Made by a program: the position numbers and the translations under genes
NCBI GenBank assembly: GCA_013397865.1
Contig: VZTI01003648.1
Location: 504,000 to 567,999, forward strand
Length of the DNA: 64,000 bases
Direction of reading: 5' to 3'
Origin: Struthidea cinerea
Taxonomy: Eukaryota > Chordata > Aves > Passeriformes > Corcoracidae
The notes under the pieces: generated by a model
Database searches by the model: none
Told to the model about the DNA's origin: nothing
Seen by the model: only the letters and a program-made list of their open reading frames with translations
Shown here: positions 48,141-59,235 of the stretch, one piece after another
Layout of the letters: every line of letters starts with the position of its first letter
Numbering within the stretch: position 1 is the first letter of the stretch

Positions 48141-48322
48141 AGGAAACCATCCAAACCTACACAGTGTGTTACTTCTTCGAGAAATGCAATCGTTTTGCAG
48201 TCAAACCTGGGCTGGAAATGCTTCTGGTGATTCATTTCTCTGAGAAATTTAAAAAGGCTTGGATGGAACAGAAACCAGGCTGGTTCAGGGAGAGTTTTCT
48301 TGTGTGTGAAGACCCACTTTAG
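48141..48322 (+). CDS. Possible terminal coding exon, unrecognised
   Basis: A long pyrimidine tract (48090-48138, with TTATTCCCTCTCCCTTATTC) ends in a CAG acceptor at 48138-48140. The frame after it is open for 60 codons to a TAG at 48320-48322. The peptide is rich in K, E, F and W with amphipathic stretches (for example HFSEKFKKAWMEQ), unlike the P, S and L rich frames typical of noise here. It would be a phase-1 terminal exon. No upstream partner exon, no polyadenylation signal nearby and no homologue that I recognise. Chance remains the simplest explanation. Confidence 0.2.
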
Positions 48323-49499
48323 TGGGGGAGTTCTTTTAAAAGCTTTTTATTGGAAAAAGAAGTTTTTATGGGCTTGCTTTGGGAGACTTGGGCTCCAGCC
48401 ATTCTTCTGTTGCAGCTTTTTGTATGACACTAGGATCTGCAGCCTGGCTATCCCAGTTCCTGCTTCCCACGCCTGCTGCATTGCAGAGTTCTGTGATTCC
48501 AGTGCCTTGAGCCCTTTGTTCTTTGGGGTCATTGCTTCTGCAGGCTGGGAAGGATGCGATGCCATTTTTGCCTTGACTGTACTTTGTCTTCCCCAAACAC
48601 AAATATCATATGGGTGCACAGCTGTGTGTCGAGGGCAGCAGGGATCTCCTGCTATCAAACGGTGAGGGGTCCAGGCCCTACATTCATCTTCAGGGTCTGC
48701 TCAAGCTCCTCCTCCTCCTCCTCCTCACCAAGAACCTCTTTCTGAAGTTTCCCAGCATCCAGCGAGGTTCAGAGCCAGGCACCAGGAAGGCAGATTCATG
48801 GCTGGTAACCACCACAAGTCCCCTGCAGAAAACCTTTTTGGCCTTCGGTTTCCCCATCTCTAAGCCAAGTATTTTCAAGTGGTGTGCTCTTTGGCTTTCT
48901 GTTCCCTCAGACAACAGGGACCTGTGGAAAACCCCCAGGCAGTGGCTGAAACCAGATGAGCTGATATGTCACATCCCGAGAGTAATCCCGGTTTGTGGGG
49001 GCTGTGGCTGTTCTTATCATCTCCATGGGATGTCCCAGCGTTAGCTTGACTGGAGGCAAGGAGTACCATGGAAACAGGGCTGGGTGGAGAGGCTTGGGCA
49101 GTGGGGATGCTGTGCAGGGGTGAGGAGCGGTGGCAAGTGCCACTCTGTCTGGAAACAGAGCAAGAAGCGGGCTGGATAGAGGAGACCACCACTCCTTTAA
49201 TGACTGCTGTGAGAGCTGCCACCTCTGCTGCCTGGTGCTGGCCAGATCCATGGTGTGACTGCTCGTCTCCAGTCCCTGCCTTCCCTGTGCCCCACGTGCT
49301 GCTTCTCCTGTGAATAGTCCGGTGGGAAGCGGAGCACGGAGCCACCACAGATGGCCCCCAGTTACACGTGCAGTCGTGTGTGAGATCCCAGACAGGAGCT
49401 GTCAATTCCTTGCCTCGAGCCACCCATGAAACCTCATTAAAAACGGTGTCCTCTTCCTTAACCCCCGTCACCCCCTCGCCTCCCACTCCGACTCGCCTG
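48323..49499. other. Single-copy non-coding DNA
   Basis: Contains the CCT microsatellite (48706-48726) and a weak MIR-like segment at 48808-48880 (CCTTCGGTTTCCCCATCTCT). The 230-codon minus frame at 48875-49567 has no domain and overlaps other open frames. It is rejected as a gene. Confidence 0.4.
48706..48726. repeat. (CTC)7 microsatellite
   Basis: Seven perfect CTC units. This polypurine/polypyrimidine tract is capable of triplex formation. Confidence 0.93.
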
Positions 49500-49695
49500 C
49501 ATTCAGGCACCCTTATTAAACGTGCACTTCTAAGCAAGGAGCGCTGACTTTCCCTTAATTGAGGCATAATAATTAGAGCATTAACACATTAGGAGGGTGA
49601 GACAGCATGTTTAGCTTTTGTGATTAATTATCTGAGGATTGTAATAAGTTGTTAAGACATTAATTACTCTGGCATGTTTATTGCTCTTTATTGCA
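49500..49695. promoter_or_regulatory. Candidate conserved non-coding element
   Basis: One of the most TAAT-dense blocks: TCCCTTAATTGAGGC near 49551, ATAATAATTAGAGC near 49567, GATTAATTATCTGAGG near 49622, and GACATTAATTACTC near 49656. It ends in CTCTTTATTGCAG, an acceptor-like site, at about 49684-49696. Repeat-free with no useful reading frame. It is likely a homeodomain-responsive enhancer if it is functional at all. Confidence 0.42.
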
Positions 49696-51344
49696 GAACA
49701 GGCACTTGGTAGCAGCAAGTGCTGGTTCGTCTGGAAATAGAGTGAGAAGGGGTCTGAAGGGAGGAGACCCCCTACCCATCCACAAAACAGTGAGCTGCTG
49801 CTGGTGGCAACAAGGTGGGGACATCCACCTGGGTGTGCCTTGGTGGCCAAATAGGTTTATTTCTCACAGATGGGTATGGAAATGGTACCTGAATCCCTTA
49901 GGACAGTCCAGGGCCTGAAAAGCCCTTTCTGGTCTTTTCATCTGGGTTTTTCTCCTCTTTCAAATGAATGTTTCCCTCCTGATGCTTTGAGCTCCCCCTG
50001 ACCTGATCGTTGTGTTGCCAAGTTTGGTTAGCACAGCTCAGCCTCTGTCTGGACCTTACCAGGAAGGCTGTCTGTATTAAAGACCGGCTGAAATTCGGAG
50101 TGTCGGCAGAGGCCAAGGAATGAACCAGGACTCCACTGGCCTCCCTCACCCCTCCATTGGATGAGTTTTCCTCTGGAGTTTGGGGAAGTAGGTTAGGGAA
50201 GGGGGTGGAGAGGTTCAGACTGTTGTAGCCTCCTCTTTGCACAGCAAGCTCCTCTGTGTCCACTGGACAGCTCCATGCGGGTCGGTCAGCTTGGGACTGA
50301 TGGCAGAGCTCAGGCCTGGAGGATGAGTGGTTCTTGTGTGTTCCTGAAACTCTGAGAAGGAGAAAAGGCACTGTCATCAAAAAGACACATCATCAGATCA
50401 GCAGGATGGCATGGCAGGCCTGTTCCCAGTCTGCTGCTCTTCCCATGAAACACTCATGCTCATGGACCCTCCCTGCCCAACCTCTCCCTGCAGTTATCTG
50501 GCTGGGAGGAACACGGGAGACATGGTGGCAGCCCCACCAACTGTCACAGGTAAAGAAATTTGGGAATATTATGAAACACAAGAGGATGGGGAGGCCATGG
50601 GAGCAGTGTGCTGATACCAGTTTCCTCTGGGACCCCTGGAACCCAATGTTTCCTGTCTCTAGGCTGTTCTGTGTCCTCATGTCATTGCAACACGTGCTTG
50701 TGTCTGATGGAGGCAGGGGGCAGGAGGGGGGAGCCTCTGTTGCCTCTTTTTAGAGTTAAAACACAAGATGATCCTGATTAGTCTTTGTCCTGCCAGGACT
50801 GACCCAGTGGTCACTTTCCCTGTGGCTCCCACCAGCTCAAGCCAGTGTCACTGTCACTCAGTTGTGGGAACGGCTGGGGAGGAAAATTCTCTTCCCTGGG
50901 TGTAATCTGGGATCTGTCCTGTGTCAGCTGAATGCGATTTGCTGCCTTCAGCCCCTCAGAGCCCGGTCTGCCTCTCGCCAGCCCAGCCTGGGGTTGGCAT
51001 TCTCTGTCAGCGACCTGCTCTCTGCATGCAGAGCGTGGGATGTGTCAGCCTGGCATTCCCCGCTCGGCGCCTGGGGACCAGGCAGGTCATGACTTATGCA
51101 TTTTATCATCACAAAGAGAATTTCCTCTAGATGTGTGCAATAAGACTGGCGCTGACCTGTGATCCTGGCACTGAGCAGCATTAATGACTCCCCTTTGCAG
51201 GTAATAAGCAGCAAATGTACACATTTTGGGGACATCTGAATATTTTTTTCTCCTTTTAAGACTGCTGTCTTCCTAGGCCAGACTTAATTAGCAGACCTCA
51301 TTATTTCCTGAAATGTAACTTGACTTCTATTGAATGGGAATTGT
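49696..51344. other. Single-copy non-coding DNA
   Basis: No gene or repeat is recognised. A 160-codon minus frame (49898-50380) has no domain. An AT-leaning part lies at 51175-51345. Confidence 0.4.
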
Positions 51345-51500
51345 TCGGTGGATGGGAAGCAGCAGAGCAGTGCTGCAATATTCATATTGTTTTAATTGCA
51401 ACATTAACATTTCATGCCGCTCTTGGCACACTTTCAGGTGCGGCCCTTTAGCTCAATGCAACACTGTGAAAGGTTGGATCAGAACAATTAGGATAGAGTG
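51345..51500. promoter_or_regulatory. Candidate conserved non-coding element
   Basis: CAATATTCATATTGTTTTAA near 51376, GCAACATTAACATTTCATGC near 51398, and AACAATTAGGATAG near 51483 in a repeat-free block next to the second gap. ATTCATATTG resembles a POU-type octamer half. Inference only. Confidence 0.3.
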
Positions 51501-51626
51501 ACTGGATTTCTGGATTTTCTTTTTTTTTTTTCTTCGATGTTAATGAACACAAGCTTGAATTCAATCCCCATCCCTCCTTTTGTTGGGCAGAACAGGGAGT
51601 CATCACCCCTGGAGTGTAAATCCCTC

Positions 51627-51699
51627 TTTTTTTTTTTTTTTNNNNNNNNNNNNNNNNNNNNNNNNNNNNNNNNNNNNNNNNNNNNNNNTTTTTTTTTTT
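51627..51699. other. Poly(T) with internal gap (47 N)
   Basis: T15 at 51627-51641, N at 51642-51688, T11 at 51689-51699. The gap is probably a collapsed or unsequenced T homopolymer. Frames across it are artefacts. Confidence 0.97.
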
Positions 51700-53159
51700 G
51701 TTGAATAAAGGATGTGCTGTAGTGCATGTTTAACTTGTCTTTTTGCAGAGCTGAAGCCCCACAGATACAAGTGATACATGATCCACTAGGCTGAAGGCAT
51801 CTCCTGGGACTTGACCTTTACCAGGTGAATCAGAGAAGTCCCAAAACGTGTCTGGCCAGCTGGGATAGTGTCACAAATGAGCTGGAGGGAAAAAGGTTAT
51901 TTGTCACGTCTCAGCTTCTTCCAGGGCTCTGGAATGCCTGAGGCTGGAAATGACACTGGGAACAGATAATGCCTGGGTTATCAGTGCAGATCCTAAATGC
52001 CCACAGGGATCACCCTGCTCCATCCCCCAATGGCATATAGGGTTTGGCTTTCTCACAGAGGGGTCGGGCAGCCCTGAAATGCTGGGCTCGGGCTCAGCCT
52101 CAGCAAGGTTGCATCACACTGGCTGATGTGAGAACTTTAATCGACTCTAAGGGAGAACCAGGAGGCTGGTGAGTCCCCTTCAGCCTTCAGAAGGAAGAAT
52201 GAGGGTTTCTGAGGCCCCTTCTTTCCTCCTGGGGGAAGGACACCCATGCTGCTGCCTGCCAGCCCCGTGCTGGGGCTGGTGTATGGGGCTGGTGGGCAGC
52301 AAGGACCTGTGTGTGGAGGAATGGGCTCCCATCAGTCAACGCGCTAATGGGCAGCTTGATGTGTCAGTGATCCTGCTGAGAGCTCACCGGGCACTGCTCG
52401 GACTCTGGGCTGCCTTCCTGGTATTTCCTGGCAGCCGTCTGTGGATGAAACATCTTTCTGGAAGGTGAAACCTCTGTGCATGCAGTGGAGAGGCAATGGG
52501 AGGAGTTGTGGGGGTGAGGGAGCTGCTCCGCCCATCAGTTCTTCCCCTTGGAGCTGGGCATGTCACTTCCACTTCAGGCAGCAGCTGAACTCATCCCTAA
52601 GTCTGGGAGGGCAGTTAAGGCTGGAAACGCAGGAGGACCTCAGCGTGGTCTCTCGAAGAAGGACAAGGGAAGGGCTCACATACCATTTCCATGGGCTGTC
52701 CAAAGGCTAGCGTGCCATCTTAGCTCTCCTATCAGCCAAACAGGCCCAAAACCTTCTCCTGTTGGTCCTGTGCGCAGTGGGATCCATGAAATCTCATCTC
52801 CTCTGGATGTACGGTTTGGGTTTGGAGTCTCTGGTGCCCAGTAAGTTTTTTGTGCTGAATGGAGCATCTCCCTTTCCCAGGATATTTACAGCATCTCTCC
52901 CACACAAATTGTCTGATGTCTAATAAGGGATGATACACTACAGTTTGGAAGGTGCTAATAATGTCTCCTCTGTTTGGTAGTCTGTTCCTATGAAATTTAT
53001 AGACTCTGGCTGTCTCCAAGACCTCCGTTGCTCTGTCACATCAGCTTGAAATCTGTTTGCAGTGTCAGAAGTTGCTGGGGAGTGGGCAGAGGACAGACTG
53101 ATGCAGCGGGATTGCATATGCTTTGCACTCCTTGGGAAATCAGGCTGAAAATGCACAGA
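51700..53159. other. Single-copy non-coding DNA
   Basis: No gene or repeat is recognised. Short overlapping frames only. Confidence 0.4.
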
Positions 53160-53715
53160 TCTGGGGACGGGGGCAGCTGTGGCTCGGGTCACGGAGCCGA
53201 GTGTTCGGAAAAGCAATCTGGCTGTGTGGGAGGAAGGGGATGAGCCTCGAGCGCTCTGCCCCAGCCCCTGCTGCCGCTCCTCGGGCACGGCGAGTGCCGA
53301 GCGTGGCCTCTTGTGGGAAACAGCCCCCGCGGACGATAAACGAGCCAGCCCAGAGCTCCCGGCTGGTGTGAAGAATTGCCTGGCTAAAGGATAATGAATG
53401 CCACAGCAGGAGACAGAGCGTTTCTCTGAGGCCATTCATCCCCTTTATCACCCTGCTAACAAGCCCCGGAGCGACTTCAGAGAGACTCCTCTGGAGCAGC
53501 ACCATCCCTCAGCCGCGCTGCTGGCTGGGTGCTGGGGGTCAGGGATACAGCGCAGTGTGGCAGCAGCGCTCAGCGGGAAGCCACGGACCATCTCCCACGT
53601 AACAGCCCCGGGTTTGGGTCTCTGCTCTGGGGGCTGTGCCTTGCCCTTGGTTTGGCTGGCGTGGAGACCGTGCCCTCCTTCAGGCCGCGCACGGTGCCAC
53701 CTGAGAGATCCCGAT
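53160..53715. promoter_or_regulatory. CpG-rich patch
   Basis: About 35 CpG dinucleotides in 555 bases with high GC, against a depleted background. The densest part is 53160-53340 (for example CACGGCGAGTGCCGAGCG near 53286). It meets the look of a small CpG island and could be an alternative promoter. Several open frames through it (to 165 codons) are the usual by-product of few AT-rich stop codons. Confidence 0.33.
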
Positions 53716-55399
53716 GTAAAAGCCAAGCATCCATCTTTTTTAAAGTACTTCTGGGCAGCACCTGCAGCACCCTTAGGAGGATTGCTCTATCCTAACTCCC
53801 AGCTTGCCTAAGATTTAAGATTTGTACGAGACCCAAGAGGAGTTTGGGGCCGCCAGCACGTAGGTGAGTTGGTTCTGCTTCACTTGCAGCACAGCTGAGC
53901 CTGTGCATGAGCCTTGCGTGAGGAGGAAAGGGCAGGAGTGATGTGCTCTTCACAAGAGCTAATAAAAGCTAATCCATCCCTTTGCTCCAAGACAGTAAGG
54001 CAGCATTAGTGGCTGGCTGGGTGCCTCCGCCTTCCCTCTGCCTGGGAGCAGAGCGTGTCCTCCCGTGGTGGGGAAGGCATCTCTGGCAGAGCTGCGCCAC
54101 CTGCAACTGCTCTCTGGAGCTGGCATGCCTCCTGGCAAGGAAAAACTGCCAGAGAACCCGCACAGGTGAGCCTGGGAATGAGGATGGACGTCCCTTGGGC
54201 AATCTCTCACGGCAGGCCTCAGCTCCAAGCAAGTGCCTTGCCTCTGCTCCAGCGCTTGGGCCATGGCTTGTGGGAGCAGAGGAGAGCATCAGCTCTGATC
54301 TGACTGGTGTGTATGAGACCCTCAGAAAGGCTGGAGCCAGCATAGCCCAAATAGGTGCCCAAGTAGGTTGGAATCCCCTCACCAAACAGCCTGAGTGCTC
54401 ACCTGTGCACTGCGTGTGCAGGTACAAGCTGTGCCGCCCTGCACAGTGATTTGTGTCTGGGGCACAGCGCACAGTGGGTGATCAAGTAGACCTAATTGCC
54501 AGTAATTGGAAGTTTTTTCTTTTTCATCCTGTGTGTTTTCTTAATTGCTCCTTCTTGTCCTCCTCCAGGTTTAGCTGTTGGGGGATGCATTTTGTGTGGT
54601 CTGTGGTAAACACCCCACAACCAGTGCCACTGGGAGAAGGGAAAGCAAACAGGAGAGCTTGTGCTGTGTTTGGGTGTCCTCAATAAATGCTGAGGGTGGT
54701 TTTATAGGGGCAAAAAGGGAGCAGAAAAGCTGCAGAGCTTTGCAGGTGGGGGGCGGAGTGCCATGACAGACAATTGGGTGGTTCCAAGAGGGGAGAAGCC
54801 GCAGGTGGTGGGGATGGCCTGGAGTTTGTTTGCAGAGCTGTGGAGCAGAGGAGAAAGCGTGTCACAGAGCCAGGTGTCTCCTTGAGTGCGAACAGCACAA
54901 CAGCAAGAGGATTGCAACCCTAATTTCTTCTCTCAACATTTTTTTTTATCAGGAGGTCTCCAAGCATTTTAAAAGGAAGCTAGCATTGCAGATTGAAAGA
55001 CTTCACATCTTGAGGCTTCAGTGACTAAGTTTGGAGCCAGCCAGAGGAACCTGTGAGTGCTGAGCCTTTGTCACGTGCTTTCCTCCCAAAAAGTCTGCAT
55101 TCTAGACCTTGGCCTCTCTCCCAGAGCCCTGTGCTGACCAGACTGATGATGGGGAGTTCACTGGAGCCCTGTCATGTCCCACAGGCTGGCAGCAGGACCT
55201 GTTGCCTCCTGTGACCACTGCTACCAGCTGGACTGCCTCTGGAAGGGAGGATGTTGGCACGCCAAGTGGCCTTTCAAAGCGGGCTGGAATTCAAAGGGGT
55301 GCACTCTGTTCCCAGTCTGCGAGGCCCCTGTTCCTGCCCTGACCTCTCAGTGCTTTGGGAGGAGTTCACTTTCAGTCCAGAAACATCTGGTGCTTTTTC
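53716..55399. other. Single-copy non-coding DNA
   Basis: No gene or repeat is supported. Overlapping frames of 155 and 167 codons on opposite strands (53969-54472) point to composition rather than coding. Confidence 0.4.
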
Positions 55400-55685
55400 T
55401 TCTTTTGCCAGCACCATTAAATGTCGAGTTGAAGGGAAACACAATACATCACCTTCCTCACGGGCCGCCATTCAGCCAAGAGTAACAGAGATTAGCCTTC
55501 AATCACACGAGGGCTGGAGCTGAAGGAAACCTTCCCGAGGACACGCTGGAGAAACATTTTCATTAGCAGAGGAGAACGTGACGAAGATGAAGTGGCCCTT
55601 CACCTCGGCTGCCAGGCCTCTCGCCTGCCTGGCGTTAACAGGACGGGGAATGCTAACCACGGAGCTGTTACTGCTCTGAGTGCTG
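55400..55685. promoter_or_regulatory. Candidate conserved non-coding element
   Basis: Repeat-free block with even composition and scattered CpG: CACCATTAAATGTCGAG near 55410, AACAGAGATTAGCCTTCAAT near 55485, and CATTTTCATTAGCAGAGG near 55554. It is less AT-rich than the others. Called on texture alone. Confidence 0.25.
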
Positions 55686-56473
55686 GCTGCATCCAGATGT
55701 GAGAGGCAGCTGGGACACAGCACAGCAGCGCTTTTATGGCCTGGTGAGGGTGGTCTTGGTTTTCCTCCTGCCTATGAGCTCTCACTGCTAGAAATAAACT
55801 CTCTCTCTCAACTGCAAGGAGAAAACGTGTTCTAGGGCACATAGCTGAGTGGGTACCCTGGCGTGGGCCAGGAGAACGATGTCCTTGGGTGATAAAGTCC
55901 ATGGGTCCAGGAGGTATCACAGCCTCTGCCTCCTGCAACATGTTTTGCAAATTTAACAGCATTGCCTTGGTGGTAGGAGAGGCTTTCTCTGCTCCATGGA
56001 AAGCTGTTCCACAGCCCTTTGCTCTTACTCTGCATCCCCCCAAGGCAGTTGAGGTGCCCAGGATTCACTTCTGCTGTTGATGTCTCCTTTGTGTTGACGA
56101 AACACCCCCTGGACCCCAGCTGGGTGCCTGGCACAGACCTGTCTGTCCCAGTTACTGGGAATTAACCAACAGGATCCCTGCAGCTCTGTCTGCCGTCCCC
56201 CACCACCTCGCCTCCCTGGGGCTGGCGTGCTCCTGACAAAGGCAGGCTCCATCTCTTTCACTCAGAGCTGAAGGATGCCTTGCCTGGTCCTATCTTGCAG
56301 GTTGGAGGTAAATCATTTTAATTTGTGTGGCACATTCCTTTGGGCGGAAGGTGGGGGAAGAAAATAAAAAAAAAAATCCAGAAGAAACTCTGGCCATTCT
56401 GGGTATTTTTAGTTGTTCGTGAAGGACCATTAATATCTCTTTCTCTCTCTTTTTTTTTTTTAATTCCCTGCAG
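55686..56473. other. Single-copy non-coding DNA
   Basis: No gene is recognised. An A run lies at 56366-56376. The long pyrimidine tract at 56439-56473 leads into the exon-like interval that follows. Confidence 0.4.
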
Positions 56474-56533
56474 ACTCTTCTCTCTCAGGGGCTGCCTGTG
56501 GTGCAGCATTAACATCACATCTCTGTGGTGAAG
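56474..56533 (+). other. Exon-like interval with strong splice sites
   Basis: The acceptor is a pyrimidine tract of about 20 bases ending TTAATTCCCTGCAG. The donor is GAAG/GTAAGC, close to perfect consensus (AAG/GTAAGT). The interval is 60 bases, with one of three frames open throughout (peptide includes GAACGAALTSHLCGE). It could be a small exon of an unannotated coding or long non-coding transcript. No homologue is recognised. Confidence 0.28.
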
Positions 56534-57393
56534 GTAAGCTGGTTCTCAGCCTGAGACTCTGACTCAGAGGGAGCCCCATCTCTCCTCTCCCTGCTCCCTG
56601 GGTGTCCACCACATGCACAGCCCTCTGAGAAGGGGCTCCCTGGCTGGGAGGGTGAAGGCTTGGAGATATTTATGCCCTTTGGGATGGGTTTTATCAGGAA
56701 TGGGATTTGAGCTCCCTGAGAGGGAGGTGACACAGCCTGGCAGCTGGGGAATTGGTTTGGAACATCAGAACAAATGGCTGCTGGTTTTGGAGCGTTCTCG
56801 TGTTAAGTTACCTCTCATGCCACCCTCCTCCATTTCAGAACTGAGAGCAGCCAAAATGAGAGGGAAACCTGGCTTCTGAGCATTTCCCCCCCTGTGATGC
56901 CTTCACCTTTCTTGTATTCCCTTTCCCCCGACGATCTCAGCTGGCTGAGTTTCACTGCCAGCCTATTGAAAGGAAAGGCACGTGCTGGCTTATGGAGGGA
57001 GAGAGACCTGAGACAGGATAAATCTGTATGCAATGAGAATGGGGGGAAGCAAGTTAGCTGCTCTGACACTTTTATTATGGAGCCAGGCTGCTTGGGGATG
57101 AATCTTTCTTGAAACGTGTTGCTGGATGACATTTCTGCCAGGTCTCAGCAGTAACCTTCACCAAGCCTTGCTGCCCAGCCCTGTGCTTGCCTTTTCCTGG
57201 GACAAGGAGAACGAATATCAGCTGGAAATGCCGCAGGCAGCAGGGATCAGTGGGGTCGATGCACCTCCAGTGAGTCTGAAGGCACCTGGACTTTCGCACC
57301 AGAAGCTCTTCAGGCTTTGGTGACTTCAGCTTATGGCTGCATGTGTTGTTTTGCAAAGGAGGTGTGGGCTCCTGCATCTGTTTCTCATTTCAG
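56534..57393. other. Single-copy non-coding DNA
   Basis: Would be intron if the flanking exon-like intervals belong to one transcript. An additional acceptor-like CCTCCTCCATTTCAG ends at 56838 without a nearby donor. Confidence 0.35.
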
Positions 57394-57508
57394 AAACAAA
57401 GAGGATGCGGCAGAGACCAAAATGAAATCCTCCTCGGCATTGTCCAGAAGGATGGATAACTGCAAGAAAATATTCTGTGGCTCTGGAAAAGGAATATCTA
57501 CTTGCTTG
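57394..57508 (+). other. Exon-like interval with strong splice sites
   Basis: Acceptor CTGTTTCTCATTTCAG and donor CTTG/GTAAGC bound 115 bases. The frame entered in phase 2 is open across the whole interval (38 codons), reading a charged peptide with EDAAETKMKSSSALSRRMDN. It leaves the donor in phase 0, and if unspliced stops within a few codons of the donor. The peptide is not recognised. Its phase does not join directly to the 56474-56533 interval, so a shared coding transcript would need another exon. Confidence 0.28.
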
Positions 57509-58960
57509 GTAAGCTGGTAATGAGGTACTGGCTCTGCTCCATGCAGAGGCTGGAAGCCACGGGAGATTTGGGGTTACAAAAAGGGCTGGGCAGAGTTGGC
57601 TGCCCTCTCGGCTCCTTTCCTGTATCACTGTCAACTTAAATTTCACATCGAGAGGGTGATGTTATGGCTGGTGGTGACAACAGCAGAATGTCACTGGCAG
57701 AGGTGAAATCTTCCCCTCCATGAGGGTAATTCTCCCTTCCCCTTGGCTTGCGTCGGGACCCGCTGGCTCCTGGTGCTGAGCAGGGCACACTGTGCCGAGC
57801 AGCACTTCCCGCTGCCTGGGTGAGCGGCTCCGTGTCACTGATGCCTCTTGGCTGCACGGTGACCTGGGACAGAGGGAAACCCCTTGTCACTGCCTGAGAC
57901 AAACTGGGAAGCTGCTGTGTTTGCCATCATGGCAGCATTGCACGGAGTGCTGCTCTGCCATGCCGGCAGGCTTGTACCAGCGGGAGGTCTGCCAGGCATG
58001 TCCCTCCAGAGCCCTGAGGGCCCCGATGCTCTTTAAGGGCAGGCCTAAGCTAGGTCAGGGTGTGAGGGGCAGACGTGCATGTTAATGGTTCATGTTCTCT
58101 GCAGGCTGTCTCTCACCTCCTCTGAGCAGGAGCTGATCCTGGAGAAAGGTGCCTGTGCCCACCCACTCCGGCAGCCCCTCTACCAGCACCTGTCCCCAAG
58201 GGCCAGCTCAGCAAAGCCCTGGTGTTGTTCTGGGCCCTGTTTTCATTTTTCAGCTGGTTACGGAGAAAAGGATGAAGGCACCTGCTGCTGCTAGGCCGCA
58301 GTGGAAAACAGAGGAAGGGGACTGGCCTCTCAGTGCGCTTGAAGAGCCAAAAGTTTAATCTGACTCTGCTTCTCTCTCAGCCCTGATCCTGTTGTATCTT
58401 TTCCAGCTGATGCCTGAGCCTCTCTTTGTTTTGCTGTTTTTTCTTGTTTCCGTTTTTTCCCTCACTTGATGAAAAATGGCTTTCCCATCTGCATCTGTCA
58501 GGAGGCTGCCTGAGCTGGGTGTACGGCTCAGTGAATATACAAATGTGCGGTTGGATCGTGGCCCCCCTGACAGGCCGGAGATGAATTCCAAACGTGCAGG
58601 GAGAAGGGCTTCTGCTGCCTCTCATGGTTGTTTTTCTCATCCCAAGGAGGTGTGAGAATCGCCGTTGGGAGCAGTGCTTCTCTCTGCTCTTGCTCTGCCT
58701 CACCAAGGATCAGCTCTCTCTCATCCATCATCAGATGAGTCCTCCTTGCTCCCACATCCCAGCTGCTGATGGGAATGCTGGGGAAGGGGGAACCTGTTTT
58801 ATCCTGCTTTTTACTACTATTCTTTTCCCTCTGCCTTTTGCCTCCCACCTCTTAGGCCCACGACGATGCATTTGGCAGGCTGGGGCTTGAGGACACTTGC
58901 TGGTCCAGGTACTTTTCAAGAGAGTTAAGGATGAGATAGAGGGAAGGGCATTTTTTTGTA
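57509..58960. other. Single-copy non-coding DNA
   Basis: No gene or repeat is supported between the exon-like interval and the CR1 copy. Confidence 0.4.
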
Positions 58961-59235
58961 GAATCATAGAATATCCTGAGTTGGAATCCACAAAGATCAT
59001 CAAGTCTAACTGCTGTCCCTGCCCAGGACACCCCAACAGTCCCACCATGTATCTGAGGGCATTGTCCAAACATTCCTTGAGCTCTGGCAGGCTTGTGGCT
59101 ACGACCACTGCCCTGGGGAGCCTGTTCCAGTGCCCAACCACCCTCTGGGTGAAATACATTTTCCTAATATCCAACCTAAACCTCCTCGACACAGCTTCAT
59201 GCTGTTCCTTCGGGTCCTGTTGCTGGCCACCAGTT
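58961..59235 (-). mobile_element. CR1 LINE fragment, well preserved (antisense)
   Basis: Antisense CR1 tail in order: GAATCATAGAATATCCTGAG, ATCATCAAGTCTAACTGCTG, CAGGACACCCCAACAGTCCC, GGGGAGCCTGTTCCAGTGCC, and TAATATCCAACCTAAACC. It is the same subfamily as 12842-13097 but inverted relative to it. 5'-truncated, no ORF. A minus-strand frame crossing it (58731-59192) is CR1 sequence and not a host gene. Confidence 0.93.

Noticed and set aside
48875..49567. 230-codon minus frame as a gene
   Set aside because: No domain, other long frames open on both strands over the same bases, and no splice or promoter context. Random sequence of 64 kb in six frames is expected to give a longest frame of about 180-210 codons.
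58731..59192. 153-codon minus frame as a host gene
   Set aside because: Its N-terminal half is translated CR1 3' sequence, not host coding DNA.
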